Assembly: GCF_039851975.1 (NCBI RefSeq) | Contig: NZ_CP156660.1 | Coordinates: forward strand, 4,159,035 to 4,223,034 | From: Desulfoscipio sp. XC116 | Lineage (GTDB): Bacteria > Bacillota > Desulfotomaculia > Desulfotomaculales > Desulfallaceae | Direction: 5' to 3' | Length of the DNA stretch: 64,000 nucleotides | Part shown: piece after piece, positions 16,222-24,844 of the stretch | Layout: every line of letters starts with the position of its first letter | Numbering within the stretch: the stretch's first letter is position 1 | The notes under the pieces: model-generated | The model's database searches: none | Told to the model about the DNA's origin: nothing | What the model saw: the letters and a program-made list of their open reading frames with translations, nothing else | Program-made: the position numbers and the translations under genes

Positions 16222-17298
16222 CTATACAGTAACCACGCGCCCACCCGCGGCTCGGCGCAGCCTGTTCATCACCGCCATTCCCAAGCCGTCGGGGGCAATG
16301 CCTTCGGCCAGTATTACATCCACCCCCAGCCGGTCAAACCGGCGCAGCGATGCATATAACAAAGCAGCCACCGAATCCGGCTCATGGCGGTTGCCCGCCA
16401 CCACTACGCTATATCCTTTTCCATCGTAAAGCGGCGCAGTCTCACTGTAGGCAAATATACCTACCCTGCGGCCGTCCGCAGCCAAGCGGCCGGCGTCAGC
16501 CAATATCCCGGCCGCAACCCGCCCGGGGTCATGTCCTTCAAAAAGCACCAGCGGCGCCCGGGGTGCGTAATGAGTATATTTCATACCCGGCGAACGGGGC
16601 CGACTCCCGGCCACGGCATTGCCGTTAACCGCCGGGTCTACCTCCACCGGGCCGAGCACTTCCTCCAAATCCTGCCGAATTGCCCCGCCGGGCCGCAGAA
16701 TCACCGGACCGTCACCGGATAGATCCAGCACGGTGGATTCCACGCCCAGGCCGGACGGTCCTCCGTCCAGCACCAGCGCGATACGGCCCGCCAGATCGTC
16801 CAAAACATGGGCCGCCGTAGTGGGACTGGGCCGGCCTGAAGCGTTCGCGCTGGGAGCCGCCACAGGCACGCCCGCCGCCCGGATTAAAGCCAGGGCTACA
16901 GGATGAGCAGGCACCCGCACCGCCACTGTATCAAGCCCTCCGGTAACTTCCGGAGGAAAAACCCCGCCGCCCCGCAGAACCAAAGTCAGGGGACCGGGCC
17001 AAAAACGCGCGGCCAATCTCCACACAACAGGCGGAATCTGATCAATATACCGGTTCAAAACCCGGGGACTATCAATATGTACTATTAACGGATTGTCGGC
17101 GGGCCGCCCTTTGGCCCGATAAATGCCGGCCACTGCCCGGGCGTCCAATGCATTGGCCCCCAAGCCATAGACAGTTTCAGTGGGAAACGCCACCAAGCCG
17201 CCCTCCCGCAATGCAACACCGGCCGCTCGGATTAAAGATGCGTCGGGCCGCCCGGAATCCACCACCAGACGACGCGTTTTACAATCTGCCATTTCCAT
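16222..17298 (-). CDS. L-threonylcarbamoyladenylate synthase (Sua5 type)
   Basis: A 358-residue enzyme that makes threonylcarbamoyl-AMP from threonine, bicarbonate and ATP, the first step of t6A37 tRNA modification. The YrdC domain carries GGLVAFPTETVYGLGANA and KGRPADNPLIVH; after it comes the extra C-terminal Sua5 domain starting near SPGMKYTHYAPRAPLVLF. The start at 17298 has GGGGAAGGA upstream; the longer open frame to 17472 runs through the regulatory palindromes and is not coding. Confidence 0.93.
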   Translation of the reverse strand: MEMADCKTRRLVVDSGRPDASLIRAAGVALREGGLVAFPTETVYGLGANALDARAVAGIYRAKGRPADNPLIVHIDSPRVLNRYIDQIPPVVWRLAARFWPGPLTLVLRGGGVFPPEVTGGLDTVAVRVPAHPVALALIRAAGVPVAAPSANASGRPSPTTAAHVLDDLAGRIALVLDGGPSGLGVESTVLDLSGDGPVILRPGGAIRQDLEEVLGPVEVDPAVNGNAVAGSRPRSPGMKYTHYAPRAPLVLFEGHDPGRVAAGILADAGRLAADGRRVGIFAYSETAPLYDGKGYSVVVAGNRHEPDSVAALLYASLRRFDRLGVDVILAEGIAPDGLGMAVMNRLRRAAGGRVVTV

Positions 17299-17395
17299 GC
17301 TAATTCCTTCCCCAGACATCGGCTTACAGAAAACATAGCCACATAAAACCTTGTTGCACACATGAGCGGCGAGTGAATTACCGTTGTGTGCGCAA

Positions 17396-17431
17396 ATACC
17401 ATGGTATGCACTCTCTGGAGTAGTATACCAT
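17396..17431. promoter_or_regulatory. Palindrome ATACCATGGTAT plus a third half-site upstream of the sua5 gene
   Basis: A perfect 12-bp palindrome at 17396-17407 is followed by another ATACCAT at 17425-17431, which can also pair with the ATGGTAT of the palindrome. The cluster is about 100 bp before the sua5 start. It may be an operator or a leader hairpin. Confidence 0.35.
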
Positions 17432-17472
17432 AAAGAATTCAGTGATAAAAGAACGGCCACCCGCATCGACAA

Positions 17473-18032
17473 TCTACACCCAGAAGTCGAAAAAACTTTA
17501 TTTATATCGCTATTTGTTGATAAAATTTTTCACTTTTAGAGAGGTTTTTAAAGATTAATGTATAAAACTTTGTATACAATTCCATTTACAGTAAAAACAT
17601 TACGATAGATTTCCAGCAGTTAATTTGCGCGGTTGGCGGTCTGGCCGGGAAGTACCGGAGGTGCTTAAATGATCAGCCATTTGGAAAAATATTTTTGATT
17701 AGCCCGCCTCTTGTATTTACTATTTTTACATGCCGGGTTATGATACAGATTAATGGCATACACACGGCAGTGGCAACTATCGTATTAGCCCGGCTGATAT
17801 CCTTTTCCTATCAGATTCCCCGACACCAAAGCCCGGTTGCCGACATTGTCAGTATGCCTATTATTACATTTTGCAAGTTTTTCATTTGCAAATTTTTTGC
17901 CTCATTTTTTATTTGGAGATCAATGATAAACCGCTCTGGATAACCGCTGATTGGCTGTATGTTATTACTGTGGCAATTTCAGCCTTTGCACCTTTCAAAA
18001 CAAAGTGATATTCAGAGGCCTGGGACAGTTGA
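17473..18032. other. Gene-poor stretch before the kinase, with possible gene remnants
   Basis: No full gene can be supported. A 9-codon frame (MISHLEKYF, 17669-17698) has an excellent GGAGGTG site but no recognisable partner. Hydrophobic stretches occur in different frames between 17700 and 18005, for example one ending DKPLWITADWLYV...FKTK, which suggests a frameshifted membrane-protein remnant. I cannot name a family. Confidence 0.35.
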
Positions 18033-18059
18033 TAAGGCACGGTACACTGCCGTGCCTTA
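18033..18059 (+). promoter_or_regulatory. Perfect hairpin in the leader of the sensor kinase
   Basis: TAAGGCACGG (18033-18042) and CCGTGCCTTA (18050-18059) form a 10-bp stem with a 7-nt loop, 14 bp before the GGAGGG ribosome site. It lacks a T run, so it may be a weak terminator of upstream transcription or a translational control element. Confidence 0.5.
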
Positions 18060-18087
18060 TATTTGATATACTGGAGGGCCCTAGACA

Positions 18088-20049
18088 ATGAAACTGAAAA
18101 TGAGTTTGAAGCGACTCAGAGAATGCTATATGTTTGCCCACTTAACATGTTGTATACTGACTGCCTCTTATTTGATAAGCTGGTTAAGCACCATGTTAAG
18201 CATTATGCAGTTAAATCAATCCGACAGCTATTTATACATTATTATCTGGATTGTCTGCATGATAGCCACATTAGCCTTAATACCGGCCCAGCATAAGATT
18301 ATCTCCAGAACGTTTAATCAAGAAGAAGAAGGGCTGTTTTGGTATAAAATTATTTATACCGTTACCGTCTGCGCTATTTACCTGCCTATTATCACCGGAC
18401 TATCCAAAGGAGAGGAGCCGGGGGTTTTAATTATCGTACCTGTAATATTAAATTCTATCATCTGCGGCACTCAGTACGGCATTGTTACATCATTTATAAT
18501 ATCAATTTTTATATTGTCGGCTGGAGCCAACCAATCTATGCTATCCCCCGGCTTATTGACCAATCAATCCTTAAGCTTTTTATTGCTGGTAACTACCGCC
18601 TGGTTTATCGGCCAGTCGTTTAAGTATATTAAAGACCTTTTTTACCAGCTGGCGGAAAGCGAGCGGCATCGTAATAATTTACTGGACAGCCTGGGCATTG
18701 CCACTTTGCACATAAACGATTCAGGACATGTTTTATACAGCAACCGATGTTACGTTGACCTATTCGGTGATATAAATTGTGAAAATAATCACTTAAAGGG
18801 CTTTCTTAAAAAGAATCTGCCTTTTTTGTATGTCAATAACAGCAGCAATATCAGCCAATTAATTACTCATTTGCTGGAAATCTCACCGGTATTCGGTCAG
18901 GCTGTGGACCACCGGGGCCATCGGATACCTGTGCAATGCATTACTCACCGGATCAGTTCCGGACTGAGCAATGAAGACGGCGTGGTAATTTGCATTCAAA
19001 ATATTTCCTTATCTAAAAGATTGGAAGAAGAAAAAGCCCGTACAAGTTATATTTTTGATTTTTTCAAGGCCGGCTTAATTTTAACCGACAGTTCGGGAAA
19101 AATTATCGAAGTTAACCAACAGGCCGAAAAACTGCTGGATTTATCCAGGGGCAATTTATTGAATCAAAGCCTGGTAAATCTAATAAATCGCCTCACCGGG
19201 AAACCGGTCAACCTTTCCAGTCAACAAAGCCTGAACTACGAAATAGAAATCGGCAGACGCACCGCGTTGTTAAATTGTACCGAATTGTACAGCATTACCG
19301 ATACTAAATTGGGCGGCGTATGTATTATACATGACATCACCGAAAATAAGGATATGGAAAGGAAAATGTACCGTTCGGCTACGCTATCCGCTATTGGCGA
19401 ACTGGCGGCCGGCACCGCCCATGAGATAAGGAATCCCCTAACATCAGTCAGAGGATTCCTGCAGCTTTTGCAAGAAAAAAAAGATTCCCGGATAGGCGAT
19501 TTCAACGATTATTTTGAAATTATGCTTCACGAAGTCGACCGCATCAACACCATCACTACCGAGTTTTTAAAGCTGGCGAAGCAGGAAAAGGTAGTGTTAA
19601 ACCGGGTTAAACTGCATGAAATTATCGATTCCATTTGGGATCTGCTTAAAAGTGATGCATTATTGCTGGACATTAATTTAGTCCGTGAGCTGGATTCGTC
19701 CGTCCCCCCTATCATGGGTGATGTTGACCTGCTCAAGCAAGTAGTGATAAACCTGGTCAACAACTCCCTGCAATCCACCGCCGGGGGGGGCGCCATCAAA
19801 ATAACAGTATCGGGAAACGACAAAGACGTTACGCTATCCGTTGCGGATAACGGAACCGGTATTGACCGGTCGATATTACCCCGCATTTTCGACCCTTTCT
19901 TTACCACCAAGGCCGAGGGTACGGGTTTGGGGCTGGCCATCACCAGTAAAATCGTCAACGAACATAACGGTATTATTAAAGTTAGCAGCCAGCCGGATCA
20001 GGGGACTATATTCAGCATCAAGTTTCCCGTAGCCAAGCCGTTCAACTAG
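18088..20049 (+). CDS. Membrane PAS sensor histidine kinase (sporulation-kinase KinB-like)
   Basis: A 653-residue kinase with about six hydrophobic segments in the first 190 residues, two PAS-type regions (near HRNNLLDSLGIATLHINDSG and IFDFFKAGLILTDSSGKIIE), a HisKA domain with the phosphoacceptor AHEIRNPLTSVRGFLQLL, and an ATPase domain with N box NLVNNSLQ, DNGTGI and GTGLGLAI. No response regulator lies next to it; a Spo0F-like receiver is 11 kb away (30679), so both may belong to the sporulation phosphorelay. It is one of the few plus-strand genes in this part. Confidence 0.85.
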   Translation: MKLKMSLKRLRECYMFAHLTCCILTASYLISWLSTMLSIMQLNQSDSYLYIIIWIVCMIATLALIPAQHKIISRTFNQEEEGLFWYKIIYTVTVCAIYLPIITGLSKGEEPGVLIIVPVILNSIICGTQYGIVTSFIISIFILSAGANQSMLSPGLLTNQSLSFLLLVTTAWFIGQSFKYIKDLFYQLAESERHRNNLLDSLGIATLHINDSGHVLYSNRCYVDLFGDINCENNHLKGFLKKNLPFLYVNNSSNISQLITHLLEISPVFGQAVDHRGHRIPVQCITHRISSGLSNEDGVVICIQNISLSKRLEEEKARTSYIFDFFKAGLILTDSSGKIIEVNQQAEKLLDLSRGNLLNQSLVNLINRLTGKPVNLSSQQSLNYEIEIGRRTALLNCTELYSITDTKLGGVCIIHDITENKDMERKMYRSATLSAIGELAAGTAHEIRNPLTSVRGFLQLLQEKKDSRIGDFNDYFEIMLHEVDRINTITTEFLKLAKQEKVVLNRVKLHEIIDSIWDLLKSDALLLDINLVRELDSSVPPIMGDVDLLKQVVINLVNNSLQSTAGGGAIKITVSGNDKDVTLSVADNGTGIDRSILPRIFDPFFTTKAEGTGLGLAITSKIVNEHNGIIKVSSQPDQGTIFSIKFPVAKPFN

Positions 20050-20070
20050 CACGACGAGAAAAATACAATT

Positions 20071-20931
20071 CTATCCGATCCCGCAAATGAGCCGGGGACG
20101 ACCGGCCAGATCCCGGCACAGACCGGCCCGCCAACGCGGCGTCGCTAACAGATCAAGGGCGGTTTCACCCTGGTCCGGACTGATTTCCATGAACAGGTGC
20201 CCGCCGGGGGAAAGCCACGTCTCCGCCTGGGGCACCAGCCGGCGGTAGAGCTCCAATCCATCGGCGCCGCCGTCCAGGGCCACTGCGGGCTCATAGCCGC
20301 GCACATCAAGAGGCAGTCCGGCCATGGCATCACTGGGTATATAAGGCAGGTTGGCAGTTACCACGGCCACCGACCCGGGCGGCAACATCCCCCGCAGAGG
20401 GGACAATAAATCACCCGCAAGGAAATACACCGGCGCGCCATGACGTTTGGCATTGGCCCGGGCCACATCCAAAGCCCGGGGTGATATGTCGACAGCATAC
20501 ACCCGGGTATCCGGCGGTGCCAGGCGGGCCAGACTCACAGCAACCGCACCGCTGCCCGTGCCTACATCCACCACAACCCGCGGGCCGGTCCAGCCGGATA
20601 TTGCCTCCAGTGCCCTTTCCACCATCAGTTCAGTTTCAGGCCGGGGAATCAAAACATGGGGCCCAACCACAAAGTCAAGCCCCATGAACTCTTTATGTCC
20701 CGTCAGGTAGGCCACGGGCTCACCCGCCGCCCGGCGTTCCAAGAGCGCCCGGTAACACCGTTCATGGCCCCCCTCAAGCACCCGGTCATACTCCCGGTAC
20801 AGATACACCCGGTCCCGGCCCAGAACGTGAGCCAGCAACACTTCCGCATCCAAGCGGGGAGATAAAGCACCGCTATCCCGCAAGAAACAGGCGGCCTGGA
20901 CAAGACTGTCACCGATAGTTACGCCCGGCAT
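20071..20931 (-). CDS. prmC: Peptide chain release factor N5-glutamine methyltransferase
   Basis: A 286-residue SAM-dependent methyltransferase that methylates the GGQ glutamine of release factors. It contains the N-terminal helical domain, the SAM site VVDVGTGSGAVAVSLA and the catalytic NLPYIP (variant of NPPY). It is 2 bp downstream of its substrate gene prfA, the usual arrangement. Confidence 0.95.
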   Translation of the reverse strand: MPGVTIGDSLVQAACFLRDSGALSPRLDAEVLLAHVLGRDRVYLYREYDRVLEGGHERCYRALLERRAAGEPVAYLTGHKEFMGLDFVVGPHVLIPRPETELMVERALEAISGWTGPRVVVDVGTGSGAVAVSLARLAPPDTRVYAVDISPRALDVARANAKRHGAPVYFLAGDLLSPLRGMLPPGSVAVVTANLPYIPSDAMAGLPLDVRGYEPAVALDGGADGLELYRRLVPQAETWLSPGGHLFMEISPDQGETALDLLATPRWRAGLCRDLAGRPRLICGIG

Positions 20932-20933
20932 AA

Positions 20934-22001
20934 CTAATCCATCTGCTGCAGGCGTTCGGCCTGATCGGTGGTAATCAGCGCATCCACCACTTCCTGCAAA
21001 TTACCCATGAGTACCTCCTGCAAACGGTGCAAAGTCAGCCCGATACGATGGTCGGTAACCCGGTTTTGCGGAAAATTATAGGTGCGGATACGCTCGCTGC
21101 GATCACCGGAGCCCACCTGGGATTTACGGGCGCTGGCCATTTGCTGCTGCTGTTCCTGCTGAGCCTGATCCAGCATCCTGGCGCGCAGTACCCGCATCGC
21201 TTTATCTTTATTTTTATGCTGCGATTTTTCATCCTGGCAGGATACCACTATGCCGGTGGGAATGTGCGTTATCCGCACCGCCGATTGAGTGGTGTTTACC
21301 GATTGCCCGCCGGGACCGGTGGAACAGAACACGTCGATACGCAATTCATTGGGATTGATATCCACTTCCACTTCCTCGGCCTCGGGCAGTACCGCCACTG
21401 TGGCGGCGGAAGTATGAATACGCCCGCCCGACTCGGTGGTAGGCACTCGCTGCACCCGGTGCACGCCGCTTTCAAATTTAAGCTGGCTGAACGCCCCCTT
21501 GCCTTCGATGAGAAAAATTATTTCTTTCACGCCACCGATATCCGTATAATGAACATCCATGATTTCAGTGCGCCAGCCCTTCAGCTCGGCAAAACGCGTG
21601 TACATGCGGAACAGGTCGGAACCGAACAAGGCCGCCTCTTCACCGCCGGTACCGGCCCTGATCTCCATAATGACGTTTTTATCATCATTAGGGTCTTTGG
21701 GCAGCAGCAACACTTTAAGCCTGCCTTCCAACTCCTCCTTTTTGGTTTCCAGTTCCTCCTCTTCCAACTCCGCCATTTCCCGCATATCGGCATCCAGCTT
21801 ATCCCTAAGCATATGGCCGACATCCTCAAGCTCGGATACAACCTTCTTATATCCACGGTATACCGTCACCACTTCGCTAAGCTCGGAGTGTGATTTGACA
21901 TACTGCTGCCAGCGAACCTGGTCTTCCATTACTTTGGGATCGGCAATCAGCTCGCTTAATTCTTCGTATTTATTTTCCAAGCTTTCCAGCTTATCTAACA
22001 A
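20934..22001 (-). CDS. prfA: Peptide chain release factor 1
   Basis: A 355-residue RF1, which ends translation at UAA and [12 protein letters not shown] holds the GGQ tripeptide that triggers hydrolysis; [19 protein letters not shown] and [21 protein letters not shown] are family signatures. The TTG at 22001 gives the usual beginning MLDKLESLE and has GAGGTG 6 bases upstream; an ATG at 22022 would add seven residues not seen in relatives. Its start overlaps the end of a DUF1385-like remnant. Confidence 0.95.
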   Translation of the reverse strand: MLDKLESLENKYEELSELIADPKVMEDQVRWQQYVKSHSELSEVVTVYRGYKKVVSELEDVGHMLRDKLDADMREMAELEEEELETKKEELEGRLKVLLLPKDPNDDKNVIMEIRAGTGGEEAALFGSDLFRMYTRFAELKGWRTEIMDVHYTDIGGVKEIIFLIEGKGAFSQLKFESGVHRVQRVPTTESGGRIHTSAATVAVLPEAEEVEVDINPNELRIDVFCSTGPGGQSVNTTQSAVRITHIPTGIVVSCQDEKSQHKNKDKAMRVLRARMLDQAQQEQQQQMASARKSQVGSGDRSERIRTYNFPQNRVTDHRIGLTLHRLQEVLMGNLQEVVDALITTDQAERLQQMD

Positions 22002-22149
22002 TAACCTCACCTCTATTCTCACTGAGCACGGCCTTTAAGACAGTTACAGCCACTTCCGCCATATCATCATCCGGTTCCGGAGCAGTCAAACCCCCGCCCC
22101 CACTTGCCCGGCGCGTCAACCAGGCGCATAAAAATACACCCCAGGCCAT
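21991..22149 (-). pseudogene. Remnant of a YqhQ (DUF1385) gene, C-terminal end only
   Basis: A 52-codon frame ends with [20 protein letters not shown], which looks like the C-terminal tail of DUF1385 membrane proteins (EPD...EVA..ALK.VL). Many Firmicutes keep this gene between rpmE and prfA, the place where this fragment lies. The frame has no ribosome site and lacks the 250 or more residues of the domain, so it is most likely a deletion relic. Confidence 0.4.
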
Positions 22150-22235
22150 TTAAGGGGTCCAATACAGGAGGTTATGGATGACACGGACTGATAGTTAACG
22201 GCAATGGCGCTGTCCGGGCGACATACCGCCACCGT

Positions 22236-22272
22236 TTTTTAAATAAAATAAAAGCAGAGCACCCGCCCTGCT
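22236..22272 (-). terminator. Terminator after rpmE
   Basis: On the minus strand AGCAGGGC pairs with GCTCTGCT around a GGGT loop (one G-U pair) and is followed by TTTTATTTTATTT. It lies 8 bp after the rpmE stop. Confidence 0.75.
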
Positions 22273-22279
22273 GATAAGA

Positions 22280-22480
22280 CTATTTTAAGCCATACTTTTT
22301 GCGGAATTTCTCCGCCCGCCCGCCTGTTTCAACAGCGCGCTGAGAACCGGTATAAAACGGATGGCACTTGGAGCAAATCTCCACCTTGATTTCCTTTTTT
22401 GTGGAGCCGGTGGTAAAAGTCTCACCGCACACGCAGGTTACTTTAGCTTCTCCATATTTGGGATGTATTTTTTCCTTCAC
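22280..22480 (-). CDS. rpmE: 50S ribosomal protein L31 (zinc-binding form)
   Basis: A 66-residue L31 with the four-cysteine zinc site (CVC, then [10 protein letters not shown]). This is the C+ form used when zinc is available. Its placement between rho and prfA is common in Firmicutes, although here a radical SAM gene and a peptidase gene lie between rpmE and rho. Confidence 0.95.
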   Translation of the reverse strand: MKEKIHPKYGEAKVTCVCGETFTTGSTKKEIKVEICSKCHPFYTGSQRAVETGGRAEKFRKKYGLK

Positions 22481-22981
22481 AGGGGATCACCTCTTTCCGG
22501 TAAAATATGTATGGGGTAGATACAACAATAAACGCAAAGTTGATTTCACTGCAAAAAGTCTATTGTTAAGCAATTGCAGACTATATGGCCTATCCACTTG
22601 CGTATGGTGGCTGTATATTACAGATATCTTACTAAAACATGGATTTATGCAGCTAAATCAAAGCTTATTGAAAGACACTTAATTATTATAGCATAACGGT
22701 TTTTTTCAAGCAAGAAAATATTGCGGCGCCATCAGCCTCTCCTCGCAGTGTGTTACTGTTCACAGGTGACAAACGCGACGTGTTTTTTGTGAGTACAGCG
22801 AAGCGAAAGCCACAGAAAACCGGAGAATTGCAGCGCCAAAACGGTGTTTTTGCGTTTTGTGTACTTCGCGAAGCGTGTTATTGCTCACGGAACCGCTACT
22901 TTTTGCAGGGGAGTGAACAGTAACCGCAGTATCGTCAACCTCCCGGCCTGTGTCCCGATACTATATCGCAGCGTCTTGACA
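22481..22981. other. Gap between rpmE and the radical SAM gene; no gene seen
   Basis: About 500 bp without a supported reading frame. A region at 22750-22930 holds short imperfect repeats (GCGAAGCG, TGTTACTGTTCAC / TGTTATTGCTCAC) that hint at a degenerate dispersed repeat. Confidence 0.3.
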
Positions 22982-23038
22982 GGTGCCGGGTGTCAGGTGT
23001 TGAAAGTCTTAGACTTTCAACACCTGACACCCGGCACC
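22982..23038. repeat. Perfect 57-bp REP-like palindrome, copy 1
   Basis: Two 28-bp arms (22982-23009 and 23011-23038) are exact inverted copies around a single T. The outer arm begins GGTGCCGGGTGTCA and the inner part is TTGAAAGTCT. The same elements, GGTGCC and TTGAAAG, occur at the borders of the RAYT transposase cassette. It lies 10 bp after the radical SAM gene stop and may end transcription, though it lacks a T run. Confidence 0.85.
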
Positions 23039-23047
23039 ATCTTGCTT

Positions 23048-24310
23048 TCACCAAGTGACCGGTTTTGAAAAATTACCCAGCTCAAGTCCCGACACCTCCC
23101 GCAGCGCTTCGATGAGCCGACCAATCCCCCATATTTCGCCATCAGCGGGTACCCGGCTATATAAATAGTCGGGGTCGATATTCAAATTGCGCAGCTGCAC
23201 CTTATTAACATCATTTTCTTCAATAAAATTAACCAATGCCTCAATTTCAACGTCCCGGTCGTTCAAGCCGGGCAGCACCAACAGATTGAGCGACACATAA
23301 ACGCCCAGAGAGCGAGCCGTCCTGATGGATTCGGCTACATCAGCCAATCGATAATCCCGTGGACGATAGTAGGCATGATAAACCTGTTCCCGGGCACTGA
23401 TCAGACTAACCCGCAGTGAATCGAGTCCGGAGCGGCAAATTTTCTCCACTCCCCGGGTATAGCCCGCGTTGCTGTTCATATTAATGGTACCCCGGCCGGT
23501 TTCCCGGCGTACCGAATTGATTACTTGCGCTATATCCTCCGCCGCCAGCGCCGGCTCACCCTCGCAGCCCTGGCCAAAGCTGATAATCCCCTCCGGGGCG
23601 TGCAGCAAGTGATGCCGGGCCACCTCCACCGCTTCGGCATGAGTGGGGCAAAAAGTCAGCCGGGTCTGGGGAGAAGGACAGCATTGGGCGGGCTGCAGCG
23701 ATATACAGCCCAGGCAGCGGGCATTACAGGCCGGAGACATGGGCAGGCCGCCCTCCCAGCGGCTGTAAAAAATATTTTGAGCTGTATAACAGCTGTATTC
23801 CAGGGCACAGTGGGCCATCTGAGCCAATACCCGGTTGTGCGGCGACCGGTCCAATCTGTTGCGCACCAACTGCGGCAAATTCTCCGCATTATAATGTTTG
23901 GGGTCCCAGCGGTCCGGGTCATCGGTGCGGACCGCCGCCACATAGACCCGGCCCGCCCGCCAGCCTACCGCCGCATATCCCAGCAAGGGCAGCGGCCGGT
24001 CCGCCCGTCTGCTGTAACCGGGCAACAGGGTGCGGGTGTACCCCTGGGGCAGCAGGGCGCCCACAGCCAGGGCAGAGCCGCCCCCGCGGGACACCCGCCG
24101 CAGCAGCTTGAAATCCCCGCGCTTATTCATGCCCACGGGAGAACTGTCGGGCAATAACGTTAGAGAAGCCCCCGGCGGCAATTCCACCATATCTTCGTCC
24201 GTTATTTCCACTAAACGATCTCCCGTACGCCCCACCGCCCCCAGCGCATGATCGTACATGCGGCCTTGTTCATCGGCATATAGTAATTGCATAGCGCCCG
24301 GCACTCTCAC
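23048..24310 (-). CDS. Radical SAM protein of unknown function
   Basis: A 420-residue protein. The first 180 residues form a domain I do not recognise. The radical SAM motif C195-NAR-C199-LG-C202 follows, then the barrel (IISFGQGCEGEPALA, TINMNSNAGY, LRVSLISAREQVYHAYYRP, SLNLLVLPGLND). The cysteine-rich LGCISLQPAQCCPSP just after the motif may bind a second cluster or metal. The substrate cannot be inferred. It is flanked on both sides by REP-like palindromes, so it sits in a small cassette between rpmE and the peptidase. An ATG at 24292 is an alternative start. Confidence 0.75.
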   Translation of the reverse strand: MRVPGAMQLLYADEQGRMYDHALGAVGRTGDRLVEITDEDMVELPPGASLTLLPDSSPVGMNKRGDFKLLRRVSRGGGSALAVGALLPQGYTRTLLPGYSRRADRPLPLLGYAAVGWRAGRVYVAAVRTDDPDRWDPKHYNAENLPQLVRNRLDRSPHNRVLAQMAHCALEYSCYTAQNIFYSRWEGGLPMSPACNARCLGCISLQPAQCCPSPQTRLTFCPTHAEAVEVARHHLLHAPEGIISFGQGCEGEPALAAEDIAQVINSVRRETGRGTINMNSNAGYTRGVEKICRSGLDSLRVSLISAREQVYHAYYRPRDYRLADVAESIRTARSLGVYVSLNLLVLPGLNDRDVEIEALVNFIEENDVNKVQLRNLNIDPDYLYSRVPADGEIWGIGRLIEALREVSGLELGNFSKPVTW

Positions 24311-24364
24311 TTTTCTAATTTTTTAGCACTACAGCACAAAATTGTTTTTTAAGCGAAACTTTCA

Positions 24365-24428
24365 CCGTGGTGCCGGGGTCAGATGTTGAAAGTCTTGAAC
24401 TTTCAACATCTGACACCCGCCACCACGG
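24365..24428. repeat. REP-like palindrome, copy 2 (imperfect)
   Basis: The core arms are GTCAGATGTTGAAAGT (24378-24393) and its inverted copy (24399-24414). Outer arms CCGTGGTG and CACCACGG (24365-24372, 24421-24428) also pair. It resembles the palindrome at 22982-23038 and lies upstream of the same radical SAM gene. Confidence 0.8.
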
Positions 24429-24844
24429 CTACGCTGAAGAGCGGCAGACCCATCTCGGTAAACCCGGCTTAAAATTCGATAAACCATACTTTCCGCTGTA
24501 GTGTTAGCTTCATTAATATGATACAAAAACATGATACAAATTAAAGGTGAACAGTTTTGTGTACCAATTGCCCAAATGTGTTAGCTTCATTTAGTATAAT
24601 GCAAATCGGCGGACAGGTGAAGCCGCATTTATTAAATTCCAAGACTCCACTTTTATAGTGATCATCCACTCATATGCAATCCGCTCGTTATGATAATCCT
24701 TTAGAGTTCTGGAGATTGCTCTTATAAAGCAAGAGGGGGTTGCCACCGGGGCACCCCTCACATATTTTACTTATACAGTTTAACGAGCGGCAAACCTATC
24801 TTAAAGTTCAATAAGCTATACTTTTCACCGCAGGGTTAGCCTGC
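24429..24844. other. Gap with imperfect direct repeats; no gene seen
   Basis: A segment near 24437-24510 (GAGCGGCAGACC...ATACTTTCCGC...GTTAGC) recurs imperfectly at 24785-24836 (GAGCGGCAAACC...ATACTTTTCACCGC...GTTAGC). TGTTAGCTTCATT also occurs twice, about 77 bp apart. These look like remains of a dispersed repeat rather than a gene. Confidence 0.4.

Noticed and set aside
17299-17472. 58-codon extension of the Sua5 protein
   Set aside because: No ribosome site, not typical of the family, and it contains regulatory palindromes.
22982-23038. Treating the 57-bp palindrome as a simple terminator of the radical SAM gene
   Set aside because: The stem is far longer than a terminator needs, has no T run, and shares words with the RAYT borders; REP-type repeat is the better description.
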